Shown here piece after piece: positions 26,155 through 34,444 of a stretch of DNA of 64,000 bases. Below the pieces are notes generated by a model. That model searched no databases, was not told the DNA's origin, and saw nothing but the letters and a program-made list of their open reading frames with translations. Numbering within the stretch: position 1 is the first letter of the stretch; every line of letters starts with the position of its first letter. The position numbers and the translations under genes were made by a program. The stretch is from an uncultured Lachnospiraceae bacterium. GTDB taxonomy: Bacteria > Bacillota > Clostridia > Lachnospirales > Lachnospiraceae. The DNA lies in assembly GCA_910577015.1 (NCBI GenBank), contig CAJTKU010000012.1, positions 11,670-75,669 of the forward strand, given 5' to 3'.

Positions 26155-26879
26155 AACAGTTCGTACCCCATTCCCCTTTTGGTTACTATTGCGCCCTCTA
26201 TCCCGATGCTTTCCAGCTTGTTTTTCAGCCGGGTCATATTCACCGTGAGGGTATTGTCATCCACAAACATACAGTTATCCCACAGAGTGTTCATAATTTC
26301 GTCCCTGCTTACAATTTCTCCCTGTTTCTGCACCAGCAGTTTCAGTATCTGCATTTCGTTTTTGGTAAGCTCTGCCTGTAACTGTCCGTTGGCAATCCTT
26401 CCTTTGGACAAATCCAGGCAAAACCTCTGCTCCATGCTTCTGTCCCCATCCGTTTTTTCCTGTGTTATTCGGATGACATCCTGTATCTTAGCGTCCTTAT
26501 ACACCCGTTTCATGACCGCCTCCATACGCGCCAGAAGAATCGGCGCCAAAAACGGTTTTGCCACAAAGTCGTCAGCCCCGCTGCTGATACTCATCAACTC
26601 GGTCAGTTCTGTATCCTTGCTGGTTATCATAATAACCGGAATCTCCGAAACCTTGCAGAATTCCCTGCAAAGATGCAGACCGTCAATCCCCGGCAGCCCG
26701 ATATCCAGAAGAAGCAGATGGCAGCCGCTCTCCTTGAGAAGTATAATCAGCCCTTCCTCTCCCTTATCCGCATATTCCTCCATATCAAAAAGGCACACCT
26801 CATATCCGTTTGTCTCCAGAAAATATTTCAGTTCCCTGCTTAAAGCTTTGTCATCCTCAAGGATTCCGATTTTCCTCAT
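26151..26879 (-). CDS. OmpR/BceR-like response regulator
   Basis: 242 residues. The receiver domain has the phospho-Asp in Leu-Leu-Leu-Asp-Ile-Gly-Leu-Pro-Gly and the Lys in Val-Ala-Lys-Pro-Phe. A C-terminal winged helix (about 140-242) ends Met-Gly-Tyr-Glu-Leu-Leu. It is predicted to bind the CTTAC-N6-GTAAG palindromes at 24892 and 26941. It is the first gene of the regulator-kinase pair. Confidence 0.94.
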   Translation of the reverse strand: MRKIGILEDDKALSRELKYFLETNGYEVCLFDMEEYADKGEEGLIILLKESGCHLLLLDIGLPGIDGLHLCREFCKVSEIPVIMITSKDTELTELMSISSGADDFVAKPFLAPILLARMEAVMKRVYKDAKIQDVIRITQEKTDGDRSMEQRFCLDLSKGRIANGQLQAELTKNEMQILKLLVQKQGEIVSRDEIMNTLWDNCMFVDDNTLTVNMTRLKNKLESIGIEGAIVTKRGMGYELL

Positions 26880-26940
26880 GGCGTTTCTCTCCTATCAACA
26901 TAGTCCTGCAAAGATTTTACCACATTGCAAAAGAAAAAGC

Positions 26941-26956
26941 CTTACAATCTTGTAAG
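26941..26956. promoter_or_regulatory. CTTAC-N6-GTAAG palindrome upstream of the regulator gene (operator or terminator)
   Basis: CTTACAATCTTGTAAG matches the palindrome at 24892-24907. It is also flanked by A and T runs, so it could be an intrinsic terminator for the isomerase gene ending at 26974, or both. It is 62 bp upstream of the regulator start. Confidence 0.5.
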
Positions 26957-26973
26957 ACTTTTTCTTCACTGCC

Positions 26974-28458
26974 TTATGCAAATGGGTTTTCCGTCGGATA
27001 CGGAAGCGCTGCCGGTTGATTATAATTGATATCCTCCATCGGCACTCCCAGATACTTAAACAGCTCAAACAGCGGCTTTCCGAAATGGCCGAAGGCTACT
27101 GCCCCGTGATGCGGGTAATTTTTTTCTATCAGTACATGACGGTAAAACCGGCCCATTTCCGGGATGGCGAACACGCCGATAGCGCCAAAAGAACGGGTGG
27201 CAACCGGAAGCACCTCCCCCTGTGCCACATAAGCGCGGAGTTTATTGTCCGCCGTGGATTGCAGGCGGAAAAAGGTGATGTTTCCCGGTGCAATGTCTCC
27301 CTCTAAGGTTCCGTTTGTCACTTCTTCGGGAAGGCTTCTTGCCATTATCATCTGATTTTTCATCTCGCAGCTTTTCAGCTTCCCGGAACAGGTATTGCCG
27401 CAGTGGAAGCCCATAAACGTATCCGTGTGTTTATATGCATAATTGCCTTTTATGGATTCTTCATACATATCTTTGGGCACGGAGTTGTTGATGTCCAGCA
27501 GCGTCACCGCATCCTGACTGATGCAGGCGCCGATAAACTCACTCAATGCACCGTAAATATCCACTTCGCATGATACAGGGATACCCCTTCCGGTAAGACG
27601 GCTGTTGACATAACAGGGCACAAACCCAAACTGGGTCTGGAATGCGGGCCAGCACTTGCCGGCAATTGCCACATATTTCCGGTATCCCTTATGTGCCTCC
27701 ACCCAATCTGACAGGGTCAGTTCGTATTGTGCCAGTTTATTTAAGATTTCCGGCTTCTTATTTCCGGCGCCCAGTTCCCTGGCCATATCTGCTGCCACAG
27801 CAGGAATCCTCTCATCCCCGGCATGTTTATGGAAAGCTTCAAACAAATCCAGTTCCGAATTTTCCTCAATTTCCACCCCCAGATTGTAAAACTGCTTAAT
27901 CGGCGCATTACATGCAAGGAAATTGGCAGGTCTGGGACCGAAGGAAATTATCTTTAACTCCGACAACCCCACAATCGCCCTTGCAATGGGCAGGAACTCA
28001 TGAACCATATCCGCGCAGTCCCCGGCGTCCCCCACCGGATATGCAGGAATATAAGCATTCACATTGCGAAGCTTTAGATTATAACTGGCGTTCAGCATAC
28101 CGCAGTAAGCGTCCCCCCTTCCCTGCACCAAATCGTTCTGGGATTCCTCCGCAGCAGCAATAAACATTTTAGGTCCGTCAAAATGCTTTGCAAGCAGTGA
28201 CTCCGAAATTTCGGGGCCAAAATTCCCCAAATAAACGCAAAGGGCGTTGCAGCCTGCCCTTTTTATATCTTCCAAAGCCTGCACCATGTGGATTTCGCTT
28301 TCCACAATACATACCGGACATTCATAGATATCGGCATCCCCGTATTTTTTTATGTAGGCTTCCACCAGCGCCCTTCTTCTGTTGACGGATAAGCTTTCCG
28401 GAAAACAGTCCCTGCTCACCGCAACGATTCCAACTTTAATCTCCGGGATATTATTCAT
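26974..28458 (-). CDS. L-fucose/L-arabinose isomerase family protein
   Basis: 494 residues of the FucI/AraA-type aldose-ketose isomerase fold. Recognisable parts are Asn-Ser-Arg-Leu-Thr-Gly-Arg-Gly-Ile-Pro-Val-Ser-Cys-Glu-Val-Asp (about 294-309), carrying the presumed catalytic Glu, and a C-terminal His-rich stretch near 467. It would turn an aldose into a ketose that the kinase upstream phosphorylates. The exact sugar is not given by the sequence. The 5' end overlaps the DUF4867 stop (ATGA). Confidence 0.85.
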   Translation of the reverse strand: MNNIPEIKVGIVAVSRDCFPESLSVNRRRALVEAYIKKYGDADIYECPVCIVESEIHMVQALEDIKRAGCNALCVYLGNFGPEISESLLAKHFDGPKMFIAAAEESQNDLVQGRGDAYCGMLNASYNLKLRNVNAYIPAYPVGDAGDCADMVHEFLPIARAIVGLSELKIISFGPRPANFLACNAPIKQFYNLGVEIEENSELDLFEAFHKHAGDERIPAVAADMARELGAGNKKPEILNKLAQYELTLSDWVEAHKGYRKYVAIAGKCWPAFQTQFGFVPCYVNSRLTGRGIPVSCEVDIYGALSEFIGACISQDAVTLLDINNSVPKDMYEESIKGNYAYKHTDTFMGFHCGNTCSGKLKSCEMKNQMIMARSLPEEVTNGTLEGDIAPGNITFFRLQSTADNKLRAYVAQGEVLPVATRSFGAIGVFAIPEMGRFYRHVLIEKNYPHHGAVAFGHFGKPLFELFKYLGVPMEDINYNQPAALPYPTENPFA

Positions 28459-29093
28459 TTATTTTTTCCTCCTTCTTCGGATATATTGATATTTTTACCT
28501 TTCAAGCCGATAAAACTTCCTTTGGGAAGCCCGCCTTCAGGATGTGCAATCAGCCACTTGTTTTTTGCCGCAAGTAAAGCATCCTCAGCCCCTGCATGTT
28601 CTTTTTCCAACGGATAATTGGTTCCCTTGGGCAGGATAACGGCGACCCGAAAACCGTTCCTGTCCGTATGGCAGGGCGCATAATGCAGGCTTGTCGCATA
28701 GATTTCCACTGCTGTCCCTGCAGGTACCAAAAAAGCCTCCATATTGGCAGTATCATAGGTAAAATCCTCTTCCACATCTTTCTCCAGTCCCAAAAGCAGG
28801 ATAATATCTGTTACAGCCACATTTATCTCAGAACTCCTATGATACTCCACCGCATTTAACAGTGTGTTATGTCCGTTGCAATATCCGATTTGTATGGGCA
28901 TTTCACCGAAGAAAATCCTCTCCGCCTCCTCTGCAACGGCAAGGTTCTCCAGCTCTGGCACCGAAGGCTCATACACCACCCCTTCCGGTACCGGAGTCTT
29001 TTCCATGGCTTTCGCCAAGGAAGAAAAATCCATATGTCTGATAACCCTCCCATACTTCTTAAACCGTTTATCCGTCACGTGACAAACCTCCAT
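28455..29093 (-). CDS. DUF4867 family protein
   Basis: 212 residues, cytosolic, cupin-like in look (His and Glu residues in beta-rich central blocks: Tyr-His-Arg-Ser-Ser-Glu-Ile and Leu-His-Tyr-Ala-Pro-Cys-His). I recognise it as DUF4867, which has no established role. Its place between a sugar kinase and an isomerase, with translational coupling to the latter, suggests a sugar mutarotase, epimerase or lyase-isomerase step in the same pathway. Confidence 0.8.
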   Translation of the reverse strand: MEVCHVTDKRFKKYGRVIRHMDFSSLAKAMEKTPVPEGVVYEPSVPELENLAVAEEAERIFFGEMPIQIGYCNGHNTLLNAVEYHRSSEINVAVTDIILLLGLEKDVEEDFTYDTANMEAFLVPAGTAVEIYATSLHYAPCHTDRNGFRVAVILPKGTNYPLEKEHAGAEDALLAAKNKWLIAHPEGGLPKGSFIGLKGKNINISEEGGKNK

Positions 29094-29112
29094 CTGCTTC
29101 CACGCCCTTTCC

Positions 29113-30579
29113 TTATATTATTTTATCAAACAATCCCTTACAGGCCGGATAAATCTCCTGAAACTGCCGGTAGCGCCGTTCATATTTATCCGCCAGTTCC
29201 GCCTCGGGCTCCACCGTGTCCACCACCCTTACTATCCTTGCCACGGCCGCTTCCACACTTTCATAAGCGCCGCAGGCAACAGCTGCCAGCATGGCGCCCC
29301 CTAAAGCAGGTCCCTCCTCTGCCTGAAGAACTTCCACTTTGACCCGCAGCACATTGGCGATTATCTTTTTCCACAATGCGCTTTTGGCGCCGCCGCCGCA
29401 GATTCTGGTGCGCTCTGTTTTTATCCCCATTTTTCTCGCAATTTCAATGGAATCCCTAAGTGCAAATGCAACGCCTTCCAAAACCGCCTGCGTCATATCC
29501 GCGCGGGTAGTGTCCATGGTCATCCCGATAAAAACCGCCCTGGCGTTGGGGTTATTGTGGGGGGAACGCTCCCCCATCAGGTAGGGCAGGTAAAAAACAT
29601 GGTTTTCTCCCAGTCTTTCTATCTTATCCTGCTCTTTTCCGTAATCCTTTGTGCCAATAATTTCGTCCATCCACCATTTGTTACAGGAAGCCGCGCTCAA
29701 CATGCATCCCATCAGGTGATATGCCCCGTTTGCATCGCAAAAGGCATGCAGCGCATTGTTTTCGTCCACGCCAAACCGTGAAGAAGATATAAAAACCGTT
29801 CCGCTTGTACCCAGGGAAATATTACAGTTTCCGTCTCCTACTACCCCTGCCGCCACTGCCGCCGCCGCATTGTCCCCGGCGCCCGCCGCAACCTTCACAT
29901 CCCTGGAAAGCCCCAGCCTTTCCGCCTCCCCGCTAAGAAGGGTTCCGACACATTCGCTGCTCTCAAACAGCTTCGGCAGCATCTCTTCCTGAATGTGGCA
30001 GATTTCACACATTTCCTTTGACCATGCGCGTTTCTTTACATCTAACAGCAGCATTCCCGAAGCATCCGACACGTCGGTACAATGCACCCCTGTCAGCCTG
30101 TATGCAAGAAAATCCTTAGGCAGCATAATTTTCTTAATCCTTGCAAAATTGCCCGGTTCATGCTTTCTCATCCATAAAAGCTTTGGCGCCGTAAACCCCG
30201 CAAATGCAATGTTTGCCGTATATTCCGAAAGCTTTTTCTTGCCGATTTCATTGTTTAAGTAATCGCATTCCTCACCTGTCCGTCCATCGTTCCACAAAAT
30301 AGCTGGACGAATCACCTCATCGTTCGTATCCAGAACCACCAGTCCATGCATCTGTCCGCCAAAACCGATTCCACGCACCTTTTCTTTATCAAAGCCCTTC
30401 AGCAGTTCTTTGATTCCCTGCACGGTTTCCCGGTACCAGTCCTCAGGGTTTTGCTCCGACCAGCCCGGGGCGGGGAAATGCAGCGGATATTCCCGGGATA
30501 CCGTATTGATAACCGTTCCGTCTTTATCCATCAGCAAAAGCTTCACTGCCGATGTTCCCAAGTCAATTCCTATGTACAC
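29113..30579 (-). CDS. xylB: Xylulokinase-type FGGY sugar kinase
   Basis: 488 residues. The FGGY family signature begins Tyr-Ile-Gly-Ile-Asp-Leu-Gly-Thr-Ser-Ala-Val-Lys; Gly-Gln-Met-His-Gly-Leu (about 78-83) is typical of xylulokinases. The C-terminal ATP-site block is Ile-Cys-Gly-Gly-Gly-Ala-Lys-Ser. The start is the GTG at 30579-30577, with GGAGG-AGGGAGAATA upstream; an ATG upstream would add 23 residues without homology. First gene of the sugar operon, divergent from the AraC regulator. Confidence 0.88.
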   Translation of the reverse strand: MYIGIDLGTSAVKLLLMDKDGTVINTVSREYPLHFPAPGWSEQNPEDWYRETVQGIKELLKGFDKEKVRGIGFGGQMHGLVVLDTNDEVIRPAILWNDGRTGEECDYLNNEIGKKKLSEYTANIAFAGFTAPKLLWMRKHEPGNFARIKKIMLPKDFLAYRLTGVHCTDVSDASGMLLLDVKKRAWSKEMCEICHIQEEMLPKLFESSECVGTLLSGEAERLGLSRDVKVAAGAGDNAAAAVAAGVVGDGNCNISLGTSGTVFISSSRFGVDENNALHAFCDANGAYHLMGCMLSAASCNKWWMDEIIGTKDYGKEQDKIERLGENHVFYLPYLMGERSPHNNPNARAVFIGMTMDTTRADMTQAVLEGVAFALRDSIEIARKMGIKTERTRICGGGAKSALWKKIIANVLRVKVEVLQAEEGPALGGAMLAAVACGAYESVEAAVARIVRVVDTVEPEAELADKYERRYRQFQEIYPACKGLFDKII

Positions 30580-30621
30580 TATTCTCCCTCCTCCTTTTAT
30601 ACCCCTTATCTTCTGTATTTC

Positions 30622-30650
30622 ATTATAAATATCCTGTTTAGAAACCACAA
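30622..30650 (-). promoter_or_regulatory. Promoter of the sugar operon
   Basis: On the minus strand, TTGTGG (30650-30645), a 17-bp spacer and perfect TATAAT (30627-30622), about 45 bp before the kinase GTG. The AraC-family regulator is transcribed divergently from the same gap, so it probably acts here. Confidence 0.7.
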
Positions 30651-30680
30651 CGATTATCTTTATGCCGTGTTACGACAATC

Positions 30681-30709
30681 TTGCGATTTTATTCTCCCTA
30701 TGCTACAAT
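30681..30709 (+). promoter_or_regulatory. Promoter of the AraC-family regulator gene
   Basis: TTGCGA (30681-30686), a 17-bp spacer and TACAAT (30704-30709). The ribosome site GAGGT begins only 7 bases later, so the leader is very short. Confidence 0.6.
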
Positions 30710-30728
30710 TTTCATGAGGTGACACAGA

Positions 30729-31667
30729 TTGAAAAACGAATATGAAATCATACGCCATACCAAACTCAAACATATCCATGCTTTTGTAAACAACATAACC
30801 TATCGGAATTTCCACATGCACAGTGATTTTGAACTGCTGCTGGTGTTACAGGGAATGGGCCGGATAAAGGTTAAAAACGACATTTTTGCTGTAAAGGAAA
30901 AAGATGCGCTGCTGATTAATCCCAATGAAATTCATGAATTTGAAGCCGTGGAAGACAGCATGAAACTGATTATCATCCAGTTTTCACGCCATTTTTGCAA
31001 TGACTACTACCCTTTTTTGCGGAATACCTGCTTTAAAACAAAAAAAATAAAAGAATGCTTCTCTGACAATGATTACCATAAGCTGTTAAAGCTGATGACA
31101 ACCTTTACCGATACATATATCCGTGCCGACGCTTTTTTTGCGTTTTCATGTGTTTCGCTCCTTTTGCAAACGCTTGCACTGTGCTATCAAAACATGGAAT
31201 ATATTATCATGGAAGAAAACGAATACCGGGAACATAAAAGAAAAAAAGACAGGATGAACCGCATCTCCTCTTATATAGATGAAAACTACCTCTATCCCAT
31301 ACGGCTAAAAGATATCGCCGAGATGGAAAACCTTTCCGTCACCCATGTTTCCCATTTTTTCACCGATAACTTTGGCGTGACTTTTCAGGAATACTTAAAC
31401 AGCATACGTCTGGAACATGCATTGCAGCTTGCCGGGGACAAAAATCTTTCTCTTTCCGCCATATCGGAAATGAGCGGATTTTCAGACCCAAAATATCTGC
31501 ACAAGGCCTTTTTTAACAGATTTTCCTGCCCCTTCCGGGAATACGGCGTCCCGGCACATGCCGCTGCACAAAAAGAACCAAAGGCAGACCCCGGCGCGCT
31601 CCAGCAGCTATGCTCCGATGGGGAAAGCCTTGCGCTTATTGCTGCATTTTCTGAAAAATACATATAA
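30729..31667 (+). CDS. AraC family transcriptional regulator
   Basis: 312 residues. A cupin sensor domain (about 15-110: Asn-Phe-His-Met-His-Ser-Asp-Phe-Glu and Ile-Asn-Pro-Asn-Glu-Ile-His) is followed by a linker and a two-helix-turn-helix AraC domain (about 165-275) containing Phe-Gln-Glu-Tyr-Leu-Asn and Ile-Ser-Glu-Met-Ser-Gly-Phe. The tail (about 280-312) is extra. The TTG start is supported by GAGGT 8 bases upstream. It is divergent from, and probably controls, the kinase-DUF4867-isomerase operon. It converges with the acetyltransferase gene with a 2-base gap. Confidence 0.92.
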   Translation: MKNEYEIIRHTKLKHIHAFVNNITYRNFHMHSDFELLLVLQGMGRIKVKNDIFAVKEKDALLINPNEIHEFEAVEDSMKLIIIQFSRHFCNDYYPFLRNTCFKTKKIKECFSDNDYHKLLKLMTTFTDTYIRADAFFAFSCVSLLLQTLALCYQNMEYIIMEENEYREHKRKKDRMNRISSYIDENYLYPIRLKDIAEMENLSVTHVSHFFTDNFGVTFQEYLNSIRLEHALQLAGDKNLSLSAISEMSGFSDPKYLHKAFFNRFSCPFREYGVPAHAAAQKEPKADPGALQQLCSDGESLALIAAFSEKYI

Positions 31668-31669
31668 TT

Positions 31670-32224
31670 TTAAGTCTCTTCAGAAATTGTTATCCAATAT
31701 CTTTTAACAATACGATTATCAACTTCAATATTTTTTTCAAAAATGCCGCCGTTTGCCAGAATCGTTTTTTCACTGGCCAAATTTTCCGCATCACATGTAA
31801 TCAGCACTTTATCAATATGTAAAGCCCTGCAATTCTCTAAATTCAGCCTCAGCATTTCCTTGGCATATCCCTTTTGCCTTTCGGTCGGACGTATATAATA
31901 CCCCATATGCCCGCCCCATGTGCTTAATACGGGCGTATTAATATGATAACGCAAGTCAATGATGCCGACAATCCGGTTATCGCTTTCCCGTACCGCAATG
32001 TAAACTGCGGAAGGAACCCTGTCCTTCTGACATGTTTTTGCCGATTTATTTAAACATACCGTATCAATCCATTCTTTTGCCGATAAACATTCCTCAAGAT
32101 TGCCGCAGCCGGCAAATTTGTCCCTGTCGTTTGAAGAAATGATTTCCTGCCTAAACTGCCAGATATCCTTCTCATATTCTGCCGTCGGCTCTATTAACTT
32201 AATTGTCAATTTCACATTCTCCAA
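31670..32224 (-). CDS. GNAT family N-acetyltransferase
   Basis: 184 residues. The acetyl-CoA region has Arg-Gln-Lys-Gly-Tyr-Ala-Lys-Glu-Met-Leu (variant of the QxxGxG/A loop, about 126-135) and the later strand Val-Leu-Ile-Thr-Cys-Asp. It starts with TTG at 32224, 19 bases after the Rpn gene stop, so the two are likely co-transcribed. Substrate unknown; N-termini, antibiotics and amines are all possible in this family. Confidence 0.85.
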   Translation of the reverse strand: MENVKLTIKLIEPTAEYEKDIWQFRQEIISSNDRDKFAGCGNLEECLSAKEWIDTVCLNKSAKTCQKDRVPSAVYIAVRESDNRIVGIIDLRYHINTPVLSTWGGHMGYYIRPTERQKGYAKEMLRLNLENCRALHIDKVLITCDAENLASEKTILANGGIFEKNIEVDNRIVKRYWITISEET

Positions 32225-32243
32225 CTGTAATACCTCTCACCCA

Positions 32244-33170
32244 TTATAATTTGTATTCCCGGTAAAGCTTATTGCGGTAATCTGCATTATCTGCCGCATG
32301 TAAGAGCTCGTCTGCCCTACCTGCTTCCAAAAGCTTCTTTGTCAAAGAAGCAAAACGCTTTTCGCCCTTTTTTTCTCCTCTTTTTTCTCCGCGCTTTTCC
32401 CCTCTTTTTTCCCCGGCGGCATATTCTGCCTGCCGCATCAGTTCTTTTTCTTTTTCTTCGTTATACTCAAAAATACTCACGCTTATCGCCTCCGCCCTGT
32501 ATTTTGTGAGAAACCCCTTTAAGATGCCTTCTGCTATACATTCTTCCACTGCCCGCTCTACCGCCTCATTTAACTCCATTTTCCCTGCGTAGCCCCTTAC
32601 CCGCTCTACATAAAGTTCGTATTCTTTCAGCAGTCGGCAGCTTTCCTTCAGCCCTTCATTGCTCCCGGAGTTAATGTTCAGCACCGTAACCTTCAACTCC
32701 AAGTCCGGGTTCTTTACATTCTTTTCAAAAGAATCGGAAAGCTTTAATACCATGCGCTCCGGCTGCCTGGCCGTACCGTTGTAGAAAACAACAAATTTTG
32801 GTGTCGGTATCCTGACACGGGAAGAAACGTACAACGATTTATCTGCTATCAACTTCTGGTACTCCTTTGCCGCATAAAACAAATTCCGAAGCGGCATATT
32901 GGGATTGAAGGTTGACTGGTGCTCATAAAGGTTTAAATAAAAGTCCATCACAAATGCAATGTCATTCTTCATATTCATGTAGACGGCGTTTTCCAGCGTA
33001 ACAATTTCCAATTCATCCGAATTTGCATAATCCGTCCCGTTGACTGCATTATACAGACTTAAAAGCATTTCCTTTCCGTTAAAGAGCATCCTGAAAAGAT
33101 TGTCTTTATACTCCCTCCTGGCTTTCACAGAGACATGGCTGTCCGTTACTTTCTCACTGCTATGTATCAT
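32244..33170 (-). CDS. Rpn-family recombination-promoting nuclease / PD-(D/E)XK transposase-like protein
   Basis: 308 residues. N-terminal PD-(D/E)XK nuclease fold with Asp-Asn-Leu-Phe-Arg near 23-27, Met-Asp-Phe-Tyr-Leu-Asn-Leu-Tyr-Glu-His-Gln (about 75-86) and Phe-Val-Val-Phe-Tyr-Asn. The C-terminal region carries five near-identical Gly-Glu-Lys-Arg units (about 253-272; bases about 32350-32412). AGGAGG precedes the ATG. The family includes RpnA-type nucleases and many orphan copies in gut Clostridia; length variation in the repeat is typical. Its role here is not known. Confidence 0.88.
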   Translation of the reverse strand: MIHSSEKVTDSHVSVKARREYKDNLFRMLFNGKEMLLSLYNAVNGTDYANSDELEIVTLENAVYMNMKNDIAFVMDFYLNLYEHQSTFNPNMPLRNLFYAAKEYQKLIADKSLYVSSRVRIPTPKFVVFYNGTARQPERMVLKLSDSFEKNVKNPDLELKVTVLNINSGSNEGLKESCRLLKEYELYVERVRGYAGKMELNEAVERAVEECIAEGILKGFLTKYRAEAISVSIFEYNEEKEKELMRQAEYAAGEKRGEKRGEKRGEKKGEKRFASLTKKLLEAGRADELLHAADNADYRNKLYREYKL

Positions 33171-33303
33171 ATTACCTCCTTTGCAGGAGCGCTTCCGGAA
33201 ATCTCCTGCTTTTTCATTGTTATGGGAAAAGCATAGATTTTCTGGATATTAGAAAAAAGACAGTCAATGTGACCGAAAAATTAGAAATGTATGCTTTTAA
33301 TAT

Positions 33304-33332
33304 AGTATACCATGGCAATGTCATACAAGCAA
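33304..33332 (-). promoter_or_regulatory. Candidate promoter of the Rpn gene
   Basis: On the minus strand, TTGCTT (33332-33327), a 17-bp spacer and TATACT (33309-33304), about 135 bp upstream of the start in an AT-rich gap (33171-33414) that otherwise shows nothing recognisable. Confidence 0.45.
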
Positions 33333-33414
33333 CAAAATAATTATAAAATGTTTATTTTACTATTTATTTTCTAATTTTGAATATGAATTCTGATTTGTGC
33401 ATAAAATTGGATGT

Positions 33415-33957
33415 TCAAATTGATTCAACTAACTCATTCAAGTCTTCTTCATCTAAACCTGAAGCAGAATAAATTAAGCCCCTATATTTATCTATGAACT
33501 GCTTAAGATGTTCTTTACAGCCCAAATCAAATAAAAGCATACAGCCATTATGGAAAATATCACAGTCTGGTTTCTCTTGTTTTTCTTCTACCGCTGCCAG
33601 CATAAGTACGTAATCTGCAATCTTTATTCGTTCTGAGCAGCGCCTAATTTTTTTTAACGTTATTCTTGCATAAGCAGCTACTTCTTCTTGCTCCTGTAAA
33701 GCTATTTGGGTAAGTTCTTCAAAAACAGATAATATCGCATTTTCGTCCCACATATCAGTACTTCTCAGAAAGTCCAATACTAATAAACGTTTATGCAAAT
33801 CTCGCTTAAGCAGATGAGGACTAAGCTCTATATATAAATCAAGATATTTTACATCAGGATTTTCTTTAACCCAATTGAAGATTTTGAATCTATAATCCTG
33901 ATAAACCGCCATAAGCTCTAACCATGTTTTGCTATGCTCCTCACTAAATTCAATCAT
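33415..33957 (-). CDS. Hypothetical protein, helical (unrecognised)
   Basis: 180 residues, predicted mostly alpha-helical, rich in Leu, Glu and Lys, without membrane segment or signal. A Cys-Lys-Glu-His-Leu stretch near 150 and an acidic end stand out but match no family I know. GGAG precedes the ATG, and the gene follows an acetyltransferase with 12 bases between. Its base composition is clearly AT-richer than its neighbours, suggesting acquisition from elsewhere. Proteins like this sometimes serve as immunity proteins; there is no toxin partner here to support that. Confidence 0.75.
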   Translation of the reverse strand: MIEFSEEHSKTWLELMAVYQDYRFKIFNWVKENPDVKYLDLYIELSPHLLKRDLHKRLLVLDFLRSTDMWDENAILSVFEELTQIALQEQEEVAAYARITLKKIRRCSERIKIADYVLMLAAVEEKQEKPDCDIFHNGCMLLFDLGCKEHLKQFIDKYRGLIYSASGLDEEDLNELVESI

Positions 33958-33969
33958 TGTTTGTCTCCG

Positions 33970-34404
33970 TTAAAAATTCCGATTAATATATTTGAACATC
34001 CCGGCGCCCCGATTTTCATCAGGGCGTCTTGTAAAGCCCAGTTTTTCATAAAACGGCTCTTTGCTTTTTGCCGCCATAAGCCCTATCGTCGCTTTTGTAC
34101 AGGGAAGACTGTTTGTTTCCGCATATTGTACCAGTCTTTCCACTATTGCTTTTCCAATCCCCTGTCCCTGATACTCCGGTAATACAACCACGTCCTGTAT
34201 ATACCAATACATAATGCCATCCCCCACAAGGCGGCCCATGCCTACTGCTCTTTCCCCACATAGCGCAACCACTGAAAACAATCCGTTTTGCAGCGCCTTT
34301 TCTGCCTGTGGAAACGGTGTTTTCAAAAAACCTGCCGAGACACGCAGTTCTATAAAATCTTCTGGTTTTAGCGCGTTATCTCTTAATTGTATTTTATTTT
34401 CCAT
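33970..34404 (-). CDS. GNAT family N-acetyltransferase
   Basis: 144 residues. Typical acetyl-CoA loop Gln-Gly-Gln-Gly-Ile-Gly-Lys-Ala-Ile-Val (about 81-90) after the strand Ile-Gln-Asp-Val-Val-Val-Leu-Pro-Glu-Tyr, and C-terminal Phe-Tyr-Glu-Lys-Leu-Gly-Phe. AGGAGGGGG precedes the ATG. It follows the lipoprotein gene and precedes the orphan gene. Substrate unknown. Confidence 0.88.
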   Translation of the reverse strand: MENKIQLRDNALKPEDFIELRVSAGFLKTPFPQAEKALQNGLFSVVALCGERAVGMGRLVGDGIMYWYIQDVVVLPEYQGQGIGKAIVERLVQYAETNSLPCTKATIGLMAAKSKEPFYEKLGFTRRPDENRGAGMFKYINRNF

Positions 34405-34444
34405 TCATATACCCCCTCCTCGTTCCTGTGCCGCTTTTTATACA

